Assembly (NCBI RefSeq): GCF_934330165.1
Contig: NZ_CAKRGI010000002.1
Coordinates: 109,779-173,778, forward strand
DNA: 64,000 nt
Reading direction: 5' to 3'
Source: an uncultured Mediterraneibacter sp.
GTDB taxonomy: Bacteria > Bacillota > Clostridia > Lachnospirales > Lachnospiraceae
Translations under genes and position numbers: made by a program
Part shown: positions 37,180 through 46,554 of the stretch, piece after piece
Layout: each line of letters begins with the position of its first letter
How positions within the stretch are numbered: position 1 is the first letter of the stretch
The notes under the pieces: model-generated
What the model saw: the letters and a program-made list of their open reading frames with translations, nothing else
What the model was told of the DNA's origin: nothing
Database searches by the model: none

Positions 37180-39522
37180 ATGGAAAAGAATGTAAAAGTA
37201 CACTGCCTTACCAATCCGGTTACGATGCAAAGTGTGGCGAATGTACTTCTGGCTGCAGGCGGAAGTGCAGTCATGGCACAGGACGAACAGGAAGTGGAAG
37301 AGATCACGGCGATCTGCCAGACCACTTTACTGAATACCGGTGTGCCGGACGAAAGAAAGATCAGATCCTGCATTCTTGCAGGAAAATATGCGAACAGACT
37401 GGGGCATCCGGTAGTGCTGGATCCGGTCGGTGCAGGGGCGGGCAAATTCCGGAGAAAGAAGATCGGACAGCTTCTGCGAGCAGTCGTTCCTTCTATTATC
37501 AGATGCAATCAGGAAGAAGCGTCTGCATTATTGCGTGCAGAGGATGAAAAGGAATTCCTGGTTTCGGGAACTGAAAGGCAGAAATCAGAAGGAACGGAAG
37601 AAAGATGGCAGCAGGATGATGATACAGTATTTTCAGGAATCCAGAGTGGCGGAGTAGAAAGTGCACTGGAACTGGAGCTGGAAAAAGCCCGGAAACTGGC
37701 AGCCAGACTGGCAAAAAAATATTATTGTACGGTTTGTATGACCGGGGAGCAGGATGTGATCTCTGATGGAGAACGAGTGAAAGTCATTTCAGGAGGGGAT
37801 GGACGAATCTGCCGGATCACCGGAAGCGGCTGTATGCTTTCTGCGTTATGTGCATTAAAATGCGGAGACGGAACAGATCCTTTTGAGGCAGCGGCCAAGG
37901 CGGCTGAAATATGGCGGTACTGTGCAGAAAAAGCCGGGGAGACTGTAGATGAAAAAGAGGAAGGAATAGGAAGTTTTCAGATAAGGCTGCTGGATGCTCT
38001 GTCATTGAAGATGGAAATGGAGCGGGGCAGGAGAATGGAAGTACAGAGCAGGATGAGACAGAATAAAAAAAGATATATTTTACCGGAGCAGCTCAGGCTT
38101 TATGCCGTGACAGACAGAAAATGGCTTGCAGAAGGCGAGACACTGGAGACAGTAGTGGAGACACTGGTGCGTTCAGGTGTGACGTGCGTACAGCTCCGGG
38201 AGAAATACGTTTCAGATGAAGAAATTATTTCAGAAGGAAAGAAATTAAATGAGGTCTGTAGAAAGCACCATGTGCCATTGATCGTAAATGACCGGCCGGA
38301 TCTTGCCAAAAAGATCGGTGCGGCCGGAGTTCATGTGGGTCTGTCTGATATGGGAATTGAAAAGGCGAGAGAACTGCTGGGAGAAGATTTTATTATCGGG
38401 GGCAGTGCCCATAACGTAGCAGAAGCTCTGCAGGCACAAAAGGCAGGTGCAGACTACATTGGATGCGGTGCAGTCTTTGGAAGTCAGACCAAGTCGGATG
38501 TGACGACTCTTGCGAAAGAGGAACTGTGTGCAATCTGCGAGGCAGTGGAGATCCCGGTTGTAGCCATCGGAGGAATCACCGCAGAAAATGTAAAAGAACT
38601 GACGGGAACAGGCATTGACGGAGTGGCGGTAGTGAGCGGATTATTTGCAGCAAAAGACAAGCCGGAGATGGCACGACGCTTTTTGAAAGCATTTGAAATG
38701 AAAAAGGTGCTTACCATCGCAGGAAGCGACTGCAGTGGAGGAGCCGGGATCCAGGCAGATCTTAAGACCATGGCAGCCAATGGTGTGTATGGAATGAGTG
38801 CGGTCATGGCACTGACAGCACAGAATACCACCGGAGTACAGGGGATCATGGAAGTGACACCGGAGTTTGCCGGGCAGCAGATAGACAGTATTTTTACAGA
38901 TATTCGCCCGGATGCTGTGAAGATCGGAATGCTTTCTTCCGGGGAGATCATTCATGTTGTGGCAGAAAAGCTGAAAGAATATCAGGCAGAGCATATCGTT
39001 CTTGATCCGGTGATGGTATCAACCAGTGGTCATCGGCTGATAAAGAAAGATGCGGAAGAATCTCTGAAGAAAGAACTATTTCCGCTGGCAGAGCTGCTCA
39101 CACCGAATATCCCGGAGGCAGAGGTACTTAGCGGAAGGAAGATTGAAAATGCACAGGATATGGAGTCAGCGGCGGAAAAGATCGTACAGGAGTATGGCTG
39201 TGCAGTTTTATTAAAAGGTGGTCATCGGATCAACGATGCAAATGATTTCCTCTGTACGGGGGAGAAAAAAGTCTGGATCTGTGGCGAGCGGGTGGAAAAT
39301 CCAAATACCCATGGAACAGGATGTACTCTTTCCAGTGCGATCGCCTCGAATCTTGCAAAAGGTGCAGGAATGGAAGAGGCGGTGCAGAAGGCAAAAGAAT
39401 ATCTGACGGAGGCATTAAAAGAACAACTGGATCTAGGAGCAGGTTCGGGTCCGATGGATCATACACTGGGAAAAGTAATTTTTGAATCAATGTTTCTAAA
39501 GAAAACCGGGACAGAAAAATAG
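37180..39522 (+). CDS. thiMED: Three-domain thiamine enzyme: ThiM (hydroxyethylthiazole kinase) + ThiE (thiamine-phosphate synthase) + ThiD (HMP/HMP-P kinase)
   Basis: 780 aa in one frame. Residues 1-285 are ThiM, with [14 protein letters not shown], the thiazole site, and the catalytic Cys C218 in ITGSGCM; an insert of about 35 residues (near 124-160) is longer than usual. Residues about 302-505 are ThiE ([39 protein letters not shown]). Residues 507-780 are ThiD ([22 protein letters not shown] reduced to [34 protein letters not shown]). So one chain makes thiazole phosphate and HMP-PP and joins them to thiamine phosphate. ThiD begins exactly at an internal Met, as if three genes were joined stop-to-start. 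The operon is under TPP riboswitch control. GAGGGAG precedes the ATG. Confidence 0.95.
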   Translation: MEKNVKVHCLTNPVTMQSVANVLLAAGGSAVMAQDEQEVEEITAICQTTLLNTGVPDERKIRSCILAGKYANRLGHPVVLDPVGAGAGKFRRKKIGQLLRAVVPSIIRCNQEEASALLRAEDEKEFLVSGTERQKSEGTEERWQQDDDTVFSGIQSGGVESALELELEKARKLAARLAKKYYCTVCMTGEQDVISDGERVKVISGGDGRICRITGSGCMLSALCALKCGDGTDPFEAAAKAAEIWRYCAEKAGETVDEKEEGIGSFQIRLLDALSLKMEMERGRRMEVQSRMRQNKKRYILPEQLRLYAVTDRKWLAEGETLETVVETLVRSGVTCVQLREKYVSDEEIISEGKKLNEVCRKHHVPLIVNDRPDLAKKIGAAGVHVGLSDMGIEKARELLGEDFIIGGSAHNVAEALQAQKAGADYIGCGAVFGSQTKSDVTTLAKEELCAICEAVEIPVVAIGGITAENVKELTGTGIDGVAVVSGLFAAKDKPEMARRFLKAFEMKKVLTIAGSDCSGGAGIQADLKTMAANGVYGMSAVMALTAQNTTGVQGIMEVTPEFAGQQIDSIFTDIRPDAVKIGMLSSGEIIHVVAEKLKEYQAEHIVLDPVMVSTSGHRLIKKDAEESLKKELFPLAELLTPNIPEAEVLSGRKIENAQDMESAAEKIVQEYGCAVLLKGGHRINDANDFLCTGEKKVWICGERVENPNTHGTGCTLSSAIASNLAKGAGMEEAVQKAKEYLTEALKEQLDLGAGSGPMDHTLGKVIFESMFLKKTGTEK

Positions 39523-39588
39523 AAGCAGATGATAACAGGGACCAGAAGAGCAGAATATATTAAGAGAGAAAATAGGAGAAAAGAAAAA

Positions 39589-40899
39589 ATGGCAGAATAT
39601 ACGACGCAGATGGATGCGGCAAGGAAAGGGATCATCACGGAGCAGATGAAGATCGTGGCAGAAAAGGAATTTATGCCGGCAGAAAAATTAAGAGAGCTGG
39701 TGGCTGAGGGGAAAGTAGCAATCTGTGCGAACAAATTACATAAGTCACTGGATCCGGAAGGAGTAGGAAGTATGCTCCGTACCAAGATCAATGTCAATCT
39801 TGGGGTATCAAGAGACTGTAAAGATTATGATATCGAGATGCAGAAGGTTATGAGTGCGGTCAATCTCGGTGCTGAGGCGATCATGGACCTTTCCAGTCAC
39901 GGGAATACGCAGCCGTTCCGTCAGAAGCTGACAAGCGAGTGTCCGGCAATGATTGGAACTGTTCCGGTTTATGACAGTGTGATTCATTATCAGAGAGATC
40001 TGTCAGAGCTGACGGCAAAAGATTTTGTAGATGTCGTACGTCTGCACGCACAGGACGGAGTAGACTTTGTGACACTGCATTGCGGAATTACAAGGAAGAC
40101 GATCGATCAGATCAAGAAGCATAAAAGAAAGATGAATATCGTCAGTCGTGGTGGCAGTCTTGTCTTTGCGTGGATGAGCATGACAGGAGAAGAAAATCCA
40201 TTTTATGAATATTATGATGAAATTCTTGATATTTGTGAAGAATATGATGTGACAATCTCACTGGGAGATGCGTGCAGACCGGGATGCCTGGCAGATGCGA
40301 CCGATGTATGTCAGATCGAGGAGCTTGTCCGTCTGGGAGAACTGACAAAGCGTGCCTGGGATCATAATGTGCAGGTTATGGTAGAAGGACCGGGACATGT
40401 GCCGTTGGATCAGGTAGCAGCCAATATGAAAGTTCAGCAGACCATCTGTATGGGAGCACCGTTCTATGTACTTGGACCATTGGTTACGGATATTGCACCG
40501 GGGTACGATCACATTACGGCAGCAATCGGTGGTGCTGTGGCAGCAATGAACGGAGCGGCATTCCTTTGTTACGTTACACCGGCAGAGCATCTTGCCCTTC
40601 CAAATGTTGAGGATGTAAAGCAGGGAATTATCGCATCGAAGATTGCAGCTCATGCAGCAGATATAGCCAAGGGAATCCCACACGCAAGAGATATTGACGA
40701 TAAGATGGCCGATGCACGCCGGGTACTGGACTGGGATGCACAGTTTGAATGTGCATTAGATCCTGAAACTGCAAAAGCAATCCGGGATGACCGTCTGCCG
40801 GAAGATGACCACAGCGATACATGCAGTATGTGCGGTAAATTCTGTGCAGTCCGCAGTATGAATAAGGCACTGGCAGGAGAACATATTGACATTCTGTAA
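39589..40899 (+). CDS. thiC: Phosphomethylpyrimidine synthase ThiC
   Basis: 436 aa radical-SAM enzyme that rearranges aminoimidazole ribotide to HMP-P. The C-terminal cluster motif CSMCGKFC (C-x2-C-x4-C) is present, as are the barrel motifs [19 protein letters not shown] and [10 protein letters not shown]. The ATG at 39589 is preferred over the open frame to 39529, because AGGAGAAAAG lies in front of it. Length is that of anaerobic ThiC forms. It is the last gene of the thiamine operon. Confidence 0.95.
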   Translation: MAEYTTQMDAARKGIITEQMKIVAEKEFMPAEKLRELVAEGKVAICANKLHKSLDPEGVGSMLRTKINVNLGVSRDCKDYDIEMQKVMSAVNLGAEAIMDLSSHGNTQPFRQKLTSECPAMIGTVPVYDSVIHYQRDLSELTAKDFVDVVRLHAQDGVDFVTLHCGITRKTIDQIKKHKRKMNIVSRGGSLVFAWMSMTGEENPFYEYYDEILDICEEYDVTISLGDACRPGCLADATDVCQIEELVRLGELTKRAWDHNVQVMVEGPGHVPLDQVAANMKVQQTICMGAPFYVLGPLVTDIAPGYDHITAAIGGAVAAMNGAAFLCYVTPAEHLALPNVEDVKQGIIASKIAAHAADIAKGIPHARDIDDKMADARRVLDWDAQFECALDPETAKAIRDDRLPEDDHSDTCSMCGKFCAVRSMNKALAGEHIDIL

Positions 40900-40955
40900 G
40901 AACAAACATATTGGTATTTTGTAAAAACAATAATATTGATATTCTGTAAGAATGG
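40881..40955 (+). repeat. Three 25-bp tandem repeats spanning the thiC stop codon
   Basis: Units 40881-40905, 40906-40930 and 40931-40955 share AYATTGRYATTYTGTAARAA. The first unit encodes the HIDIL end and TAA of thiC; the others repeat that end in untranslated DNA. The unit length argues for slippage duplication. Confidence 0.9.
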
Positions 40956-41038
40956 GCGGGTTGACCTTTATGGGGCAATCCGCTACAATATTTCAGAAGA
41001 CAGGATTTATAAATATCAGAAGAAAAGAGGAAATTATT

Positions 41039-41557
41039 ATGGCAAATCCAGTAGTTACATTTGAAATGGAAAATGGCGATATTATGAAAGCAGAACTGTA
41101 TCCGGAGATTGCACCGAATACAGTGAATAATTTTGTATCTCTCGTAAAAAAAGGTTTTTATGACGGACTGATCTTTCATCGTGTGATCAGCGGATTTATG
41201 ATTCAGGGTGGATGCCCGGACGGAACGGGAATGGGCGGCCCGGGATATTCGATCAAAGGTGAGTTTGCACAGAATGGTGTGACGAATGATCTCGCACATG
41301 ATGCCGGAGTCCTTTCCATGGCACGTGCAATGCATCCGGATTCAGCAGGAAGCCAGTTCTTCATCATGCATAAGAAAGCACCGCATCTGGATGGAGCTTA
41401 TGCCGCATTTGGTAAGATTACAGAGGGAATGGATGTTGTGAACAAGATTGCCGAGACAGCAACAGATTACAGTGACCGTCCGCTGGAGAAGCAGGTTATG
41501 AAAAAAGTGACCGTGGAGACATTCGGAGAAGAGTATCCTGAGCCGGAGATGGTATAA
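41039..41557 (+). CDS. Cyclophilin-type peptidyl-prolyl isomerase
   Basis: 172 aa, no signal peptide, so cytoplasmic. It speeds proline isomerisation in protein folding. Motifs FHRVISGFMIQGG and AGSQFFI are the cyclophilin active-site marks (Arg and Phe residues). The ATG at 41039 follows AGAGGAAA; an upstream open frame to 40952 covers the repeat tail. It precedes another folding gene, htpG, but is probably transcribed separately. Confidence 0.93.
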   Translation: MANPVVTFEMENGDIMKAELYPEIAPNTVNNFVSLVKKGFYDGLIFHRVISGFMIQGGCPDGTGMGGPGYSIKGEFAQNGVTNDLAHDAGVLSMARAMHPDSAGSQFFIMHKKAPHLDGAYAAFGKITEGMDVVNKIAETATDYSDRPLEKQVMKKVTVETFGEEYPEPEMV

Positions 41558-41595
41558 TCTCAGTTTACAGATAATTTATTATTTTTAGAAAATTA

Positions 41596-41622
41596 TTAGC
41601 ACTCTGTTTGAAAGAGTGCTAA
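41596..41622. promoter_or_regulatory. CIRCE operator (HrcA site)
   Basis: TTAGCACTC (41596-41604), nine bases, GAGTGCTAA (41614-41622): a perfect match to the CIRCE consensus bound by HrcA. It sits 7 bp before the htpG -35 box. It may also act as a stem-loop terminator for the isomerase gene. Confidence 0.93.
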
Positions 41623-41629
41623 TTTTCTA

Positions 41630-41658
41630 TTGACTTTTAAATTTTGCTGTACTAGAAT
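41630..41658 (+). promoter_or_regulatory. Promoter of htpG
   Basis: TTGACT (41630-41635), 17-bp spacer, TAGAAT (41653-41658). The 95-nt leader to 41753 ends with AAAGGAG. Confidence 0.85.
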
Positions 41659-41752
41659 GTCCATTAGGTAATAAATATGCTATGTAAAAGCATGCAGAAA
41701 GAATACAAAAGGATCACAGAATTGTGAATAAATAAAAAAGGAGTGCAGTAAA

Positions 41753-43783
41753 ATGGCAGTTAAGAAAGGTACTTTATCAATCGACAGCGAAAATATTTTC
41801 CCGATTATCAAGAAATGGGTTTATTCGGATCATGATATTTTTGTCCGTGAACTGGTGTCCAACGGATGTGATGCGATCACCAAGCTGAAAAAGCTGGATA
41901 TGATGGGCGAGTATGAACTCCCGGAAGGTTATAAGCCAAAGATTGAAGTCATTGTCAATCCGGAAGAGAAGACGATGAAATTTATTGATAACGGACTTGG
42001 AATGACGGCGGAAGAAGTAGAAGAGTATATTACGCAGATCGCATTTTCAGGTGCAACACAGTTCCTTGAGAAGTATAAGGATAAGACGACAGAGGATGAT
42101 ATGATCGGTCATTTCGGACTTGGATTCTACTCCGCATTTATGGTGGCAGATGAAGTCCAGATCGATACACTTTCCTATAAAAAAGGTGCAAAACCGGTTC
42201 ACTGGGCAAGCGAAGGCGGTACAGAGTATGAGATGCAGGAAGGCAGCAGAACGACCGTTGGAAGTGAGATCACACTGTATCTGAATGAAGACAGCCTGGA
42301 ATTTGCAAATGAATACCGTGCAAGAGAAGTGCTTGAGAGATACTGTTCTTTCATGCCGGTAGAGATCTTCCTTTCCAGGGCAAATGCAGAGCCGGAGTAT
42401 GATACCATTGATGAGGCTGATGTCCTTGATACAGATACTGTAGTAGAACATATTACGGAAGAGCCAAAGGAAGGCGAAGAGGGCGAGCCGAAGCAGAAGG
42501 CAAAGATCGTAAGACGTCCGGTATCCATCAGCGATATCCATCCGCTGTGGACAAAGAACCCAAGCGAGTGTACGAAGGAAGAATATATTGAGTTCTACCG
42601 CAAGGTATTTATGGACTACAAGGAGCCACTGTTCTGGATCCACCTGAACATGGATTATCCGTTTAACTTAAAGGGAATCCTTTATTTCCCGAAGATCAAT
42701 ACCGAGTATGAATCTATTGAAGGAAAGATCAAGCTGTATAATAACCAGGTATTTATTGCGGATAATATCAAAGAAGTGATCCCGGAGTTCCTGATGGTAC
42801 TGAAAGGAGTCATTGACTGCCCGGATCTGCCGCTGAATGTATCAAGAAGTGCATTGCAGAATGATGGATTCGTAAATAAAGTTGCAGACTATATTTCCAA
42901 GAAAGTAGCAGATAAGCTTAATGGTATGTTCAAGACAGACCGTGAAAATTATGAAAAATACTGGGACGATATCAGTCCGTTCATTAAGTTTGGATGCCTG
43001 AAAGATGAAAAATTTGGTGAGAAGATGAAAGATTCCATGCTTTATAAGAATCTTGAGCATAAGTATCTGACACTGGAAGATATCATCAAAGAGGCCAAAG
43101 GCGAGGCTGAGGTGGAAGAAGCTGCAAAAGAAGAGCCAGAATCTACGGATGCAGATGCTGACAAAGAGCCGGAGAAAACAAGGATTTTCTATGTAACCGA
43201 TGAGGTACAGCAGAGCCAGTATATCAATATGTTCAAGGCACAGGGTCAGGATGCGATCATCCTGACGCACAATATTGATTCCGCATTTATCACTTACCTG
43301 GAGCAGAAGCATCAGGAAGTCCAGTTCTTAAGAATTGATGCAGATGTGCATGATTCACTGAAAGATGAAGTGGCAGAAGACGAGAAGGAAGCATTCCAGA
43401 AGACAGCAGAAAGTCTGGTGGAGATTTTCAGAAAAGAGCTTGGCAATGATAAGCTGGAAGTAAAAGTTGAGAAACTCAAAGATGACAAAGTCGCATCAAT
43501 GGCAGTTCTGTCAGAAGAGAACAGAAGAATGCAGGAAATGATGAAGATGTATGGCATGAGCGGAATGGATCCGTCTATGTTCGGAAGTCAGGCAACACTG
43601 GTACTGAATGCAAATCATCCACTGGTACAGTTCCTTGCAGAGAATAAGCTGAGCAAGAATGTACCGGTCATCTGTAAGCAGTTGTATGATCTTGCAATGC
43701 TAGCACATAAGCCGTTAAGTCCGGAAGAAATGACAGCATTTGTTCAGAGAAGTAATGAGATTATGATGTTACTGACGAAATAG
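41753..43783 (+). CDS. htpG: Hsp90 chaperone HtpG
   Basis: 676 aa. The N-terminal GHKL ATPase shows ELVSNGCDAITKL, DNGLGM and the GHFGLGFYSAF lid region; the middle domain has the NVSRSALQ catalytic loop. A charged insert (about 225-245 and again 450-475, EEPKEGEEGEPKQK and EAAKEEPESTDADAD) is longer than in E. coli. It refolds or holds client proteins under heat stress. A perfect CIRCE site upstream points to HrcA control. Confidence 0.95.
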   Translation: MAVKKGTLSIDSENIFPIIKKWVYSDHDIFVRELVSNGCDAITKLKKLDMMGEYELPEGYKPKIEVIVNPEEKTMKFIDNGLGMTAEEVEEYITQIAFSGATQFLEKYKDKTTEDDMIGHFGLGFYSAFMVADEVQIDTLSYKKGAKPVHWASEGGTEYEMQEGSRTTVGSEITLYLNEDSLEFANEYRAREVLERYCSFMPVEIFLSRANAEPEYDTIDEADVLDTDTVVEHITEEPKEGEEGEPKQKAKIVRRPVSISDIHPLWTKNPSECTKEEYIEFYRKVFMDYKEPLFWIHLNMDYPFNLKGILYFPKINTEYESIEGKIKLYNNQVFIADNIKEVIPEFLMVLKGVIDCPDLPLNVSRSALQNDGFVNKVADYISKKVADKLNGMFKTDRENYEKYWDDISPFIKFGCLKDEKFGEKMKDSMLYKNLEHKYLTLEDIIKEAKGEAEVEEAAKEEPESTDADADKEPEKTRIFYVTDEVQQSQYINMFKAQGQDAIILTHNIDSAFITYLEQKHQEVQFLRIDADVHDSLKDEVAEDEKEAFQKTAESLVEIFRKELGNDKLEVKVEKLKDDKVASMAVLSEENRRMQEMMKMYGMSGMDPSMFGSQATLVLNANHPLVQFLAENKLSKNVPVICKQLYDLAMLAHKPLSPEEMTAFVQRSNEIMMLLTK

Positions 43784-43792
43784 TATGTATTT

Positions 43793-43914
43793 AAATTTTG
43801 TAGTTGTTGGGGTGATACGCTTAGAAGGCATATAAATTCTTAGTGCTTTCCGCTGCCCATCTCGGTAAGAAGTTACACTGTCTCCACAGCGTATTCACTC
43901 AACAATGCAAATTT
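43793..43914. repeat. 122-bp imperfect palindrome (first foldback module)
   Basis: The left end AAATTTTGTAGTTGTTGGGG (43793-43812) is the reverse complement, with differences, of the right end at 43900-43914, and ATACGCT (43815-43821) pairs with AGCGTAT (43888-43894) at the same symmetry centre. No coding frame is seen. Confidence 0.75.
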
Positions 43915-43925
43915 AAGAATAATAA

Positions 43926-44009
43926 AAAGAGCCGGAAGGTTATCGACCAGGATAAACGACCTGCAAAACGCAGGATATAATATCTTAGTCGATAACCTTC
44001 CGGCTCTTT
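43926..44009. terminator. Perfect 22-bp stem hairpin between the two palindromes
   Basis: Bases 43926-43947 pair without mismatch with 43988-44009 (core GAGCCGGAAGG/CCTTCCGGCTC). The 40-nt loop has an inner CCTGC-AAAAC-GCAGG hairpin. A/T runs at both sides suit a bidirectional terminator between the converging htpG and bioY. Confidence 0.85.
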
Positions 44010-44020
44010 ATTTCTTATTG

Positions 44021-44337
44021 AAATTTCGTGTTTGTTGGGAGAAAATGTCCCAGTGCGAGGAACGATTTCTGACTTGAAAAGCCAAATATCCGCACTTGCT
44101 GCTGCGTGAGCAGTGCATTGACAGGGAGCGTTCCGAAGACACTTTGCCCAACTTGTTAAGGAACGTAAATGCGAGTGCCTTTGCACGAGCATTTCCACGT
44201 TTCTGTTACAAGTTGTCAACGGGCTGAGGTAAAGCGGGTCCTGCACTGCGATGCAACAGCAAGTGCGGATATGGACGCTCTTCTGTCAAAAAAACTTCCT
44301 GCTGCCGGGATAGATGTTCCCCAACAACTACAAATTT
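44021..44337. repeat. 317-bp near-symmetric palindrome ending inside bioY
   Basis: Several blocks pair about the centre near 44179: AAATTT ends (44021-44026 and 44332-44337), the block ATATCCGCACTTGCTG (44086-44101) with its exact reverse complement at 44257-44272, GCAGTGCA (44110-44117) with TGCACTGC (44242-44249), and AACTTGT (44150-44156) with ACAAGTT (44208-44214). Ends resemble the first module, GTAGTTGTTGGGG type. The short plus-strand frame 44169-44498 within it looks accidental. Confidence 0.85.
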
Positions 44338-44914
44338 ATCTCACTTTCTTTGTTGCAGTATACAACTTTGGTCCCACGATCACTGCAATAATAATTTTGA
44401 CAGCATCACCGGGAAGATATGGGATAACACCCATGAAAAGACCTTCTTTAAAGGTGAGGCTCATCAGTTTTGCAAGCCAGACTGTTCCGAAAATATAGCA
44501 TATTGCCATTCCGATAAGCATCCCGATAATTGTAGGAAGGAGTTTGCGGTCGAAATATTTCATCGCAAAGCCCTGGATCAGTGCAAGAAAAATAAAGCCG
44601 ATCAGATAACCGCCTGTTGGTCCTGCAAGAACACTGAGACCTGCACGGAAGGAAGAAAATACCGGAAGTCCGACTGCACCGAGAAGCAGATAGATTAAAA
44701 AGCTGATCGTGGCATCCTTCATTCCCAGAATAAAAACTGAAATAAAGATCACCAGATTTGTGAGAGAAATCGGTACCGGGCTGAAAGGAAGCGGGATTGA
44801 CAGCGGTGCAAGAATGCAAGTGATCGCAGTCATCAGTCCGATCAGGGTAATCTGGCGGGTTCTTGAATTTTGAGTATGGGTGGTTGTCTGTCCATTTGGT
44901 TGTTGATTAGTCAT
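44336..44914 (-). CDS. bioY: Biotin transporter substrate-binding subunit BioY
   Basis: 192 aa with about six helices. The ECF S-component for biotin shows 'LSIPLPFSPVPISLTN' and 'VFSSFRAGLSVLAGPTGGYLIGFI' features (key GPTGGYL). A Gln/Thr-rich N-terminus (MTNQQPNGQTTTHTQ) precedes the first helix. AAGGAG lies before the ATG. The stop codon falls within the end of a palindromic element. BirA operator upstream agrees with biotin control. Confidence 0.93.
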   Translation of the reverse strand: MTNQQPNGQTTTHTQNSRTRQITLIGLMTAITCILAPLSIPLPFSPVPISLTNLVIFISVFILGMKDATISFLIYLLLGAVGLPVFSSFRAGLSVLAGPTGGYLIGFIFLALIQGFAMKYFDRKLLPTIIGMLIGMAICYIFGTVWLAKLMSLTFKEGLFMGVIPYLPGDAVKIIIAVIVGPKLYTATKKVR

Positions 44915-44962
44915 GGGTGACTCCTTTCAATATTTTAATTAAATTCTCATATGTCCTACGAA

Positions 44963-44991
44963 AGTATAAAGCACAAAAAAATATTTGTCAA
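44963..44991 (-). promoter_or_regulatory. Promoter of bioY
   Basis: Minus strand: TTGACA (44991-44986), 17-bp spacer, TATACT (44968-44963). The -35 box lies inside the BirA half-site. Confidence 0.88.
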
Positions 44992-45016
44992 CCAATTGTG
45001 CGATATAGGTTAACAA
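44985..45016. promoter_or_regulatory. BirA operator
   Basis: TTGTCAACC (44985-44993), 14 bp, GGTTAACAA (45008-45016) matches the BirA biotin-repressor palindrome. It covers the -35 box, so biotin-bound BirA would block transcription. Confidence 0.93.
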
Positions 45017-45255
45017 TTAAAAACTGAGAAGTTGACAGAAAAAGTGGGGTATTAGAAATAAATACATTGAATGATACAAATTTATCGTTCAGATGGTATA
45101 AAGAAAAAGTGGAAAATATTAAAAAATTGTGAAAATGTTACAGATATACTAAATTGTAACTTCCATTTTAAAAACCAGATTGTTAAAATAAAGACATAAA
45201 AACCGGACAGGATAGTCTGCCGGAAGAATCTGTTGAAAAAAGGAGAATGATTACA

Positions 45256-46401
45256 ATGGCTAACAGAATTATGTTAAATGAGACATCTTATCATGGAGCA
45301 GGTGCGGTTCAGGAAATCGCAAATGAAGCAAAGGCAAGAGCATTCAAAAAAGCGTTTGTATGTTCTGATCCGGATCTGATCAAATTCGGGGTGACAGGAA
45401 AAGTAACGGATGTCCTTGATAATTCAGGACTTGCTTATGAAATTTATTCTGATATTAAAGCAAATCCGACCATCGAGAATGTACAGCATGGTGTTCAGGC
45501 ATTTAAAGATGCAGAAGCAGATTATATTATTGCAATCGGCGGAGGCTCATCTATGGATACAGCCAAGGCAATTGGCATCATCATTGCAAATCCGGAATTT
45601 GAAGATGTAAGAAGCCTGGAAGGTGTTGCACCGACAAAGAACCCTTGCGTTCCGATCATTGCAGTTCCAACAACAGCCGGTACAGCAGCAGAAGTAACGA
45701 TCAACTACGTTATCACAGACGTAGAGAAAAAGAGAAAATTTGTGTGTGTAGATTCACATGATATGCCGATCATCGCAGTAGTTGACCCGGAGATGATGTC
45801 CTCTATGCCAAAAGGACTGACAGCATCTACAGGAATGGATGCCCTGACCCATGCAATTGAAGGATATACCACAAAGGCAGCCTGGGAAATGACAGACATG
45901 TTCCATCTGAAAGCCATTGAGATCATTTCAAGGTCTTTAAGAAGTGCTGTTGCCAATGAAAAAGAAGGCCGTGAAGGAATGGCTCTTGGACAGTATATCG
46001 CAGGAATGGGATTCTCAAATGTAGGTCTTGGAATCGCACATTCCATGGCTCATACATTAGGAGCAGTTTATGATACACCACATGGTGTTGCATGTGCCAT
46101 GATGCTTCCGATCGTTATGGAATACAATGCTGACTGCACAGGTGACAAATACCGTGAGATCGCAAGAGCGATGGGAGTAAAAGGCGTTGATGAAATGTCT
46201 GTAGAAGAGTACAGAAAAGCCGCAGTAGATGCAGTTCAGAAGTTGTCTGTAGATGTTGGAATCCCGACAAAGCTTGAAGCATTAAAAGAAGAAGATCTGC
46301 AGTTCCTTGCAGAGTCAGCTCACGCTGATGCATGTGCACCGGGTAACCCGAAAGATGCGAGCGTTGAAGATCTGAAAGATCTGTTCAGAAAGCTGATGTA
46401 A
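45256..46401 (+). CDS. fucO: Lactaldehyde reductase (iron-containing alcohol dehydrogenase)
   Basis: 381 aa. It reduces lactaldehyde from fucose or rhamnose breakdown to 1,2-propanediol with NADH. By recall, the sequence follows E. coli FucO closely: start MANRIMLNET, GGGSSMDTAKAIGI, PTTAGTAAEVTINYVITD, GMGFSNVGLG. The metal-ligand set is D195, H199, H262 and H276, one number below the E. coli residues. I pick the ATG at 45256, since AAGGAGA lies upstream at a normal distance, not the ATG at 45247. It is monocistronic. It fits the fucosidases at 0-11 kb, though no fucose isomerase, kinase or aldolase is in view. Confidence 0.92.
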   Translation: MANRIMLNETSYHGAGAVQEIANEAKARAFKKAFVCSDPDLIKFGVTGKVTDVLDNSGLAYEIYSDIKANPTIENVQHGVQAFKDAEADYIIAIGGGSSMDTAKAIGIIIANPEFEDVRSLEGVAPTKNPCVPIIAVPTTAGTAAEVTINYVITDVEKKRKFVCVDSHDMPIIAVVDPEMMSSMPKGLTASTGMDALTHAIEGYTTKAAWEMTDMFHLKAIEIISRSLRSAVANEKEGREGMALGQYIAGMGFSNVGLGIAHSMAHTLGAVYDTPHGVACAMMLPIVMEYNADCTGDKYREIARAMGVKGVDEMSVEEYRKAAVDAVQKLSVDVGIPTKLEALKEEDLQFLAESAHADACAPGNPKDASVEDLKDLFRKLM

Positions 46402-46504
46402 TTCAAGAAAACTTCAGGATATATAGAAAAATAGAGGTTATCAACGGTTCAGTACAAAAGGAACTGATTTCGTAGGTTATTTCGTAAGTAATTGAAAATA
46501 TATC

Positions 46505-46533
46505 TTGACATCACCGTGTTAAAGTAGTAAAAT
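46505..46533 (+). promoter_or_regulatory. Promoter of the trp operon
   Basis: TTGACA (46505-46510), 17-bp spacer, TAAAAT (46528-46533). Confidence 0.9.
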
Positions 46534-46554
46534 GGCACCAAATTTAAGAAAAAT

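Noticed and set aside
40881..40955. CRISPR-like repeats
   Set aside because: Three adjoining 25-bp units with no spacers, one unit inside a coding end; a tandem duplication instead.
41596..41622. CIRCE hairpin as only a terminator of the isomerase gene
   Set aside because: The exact CIRCE sequence with N9 spacing just before an htpG promoter is better explained as an HrcA operator, though a double role is possible.
44169..44498. 109-aa plus-strand frame inside the large palindrome
   Set aside because: It runs through palindromic DNA into the antisense of bioY; no ribosome site and no recognisable pattern.
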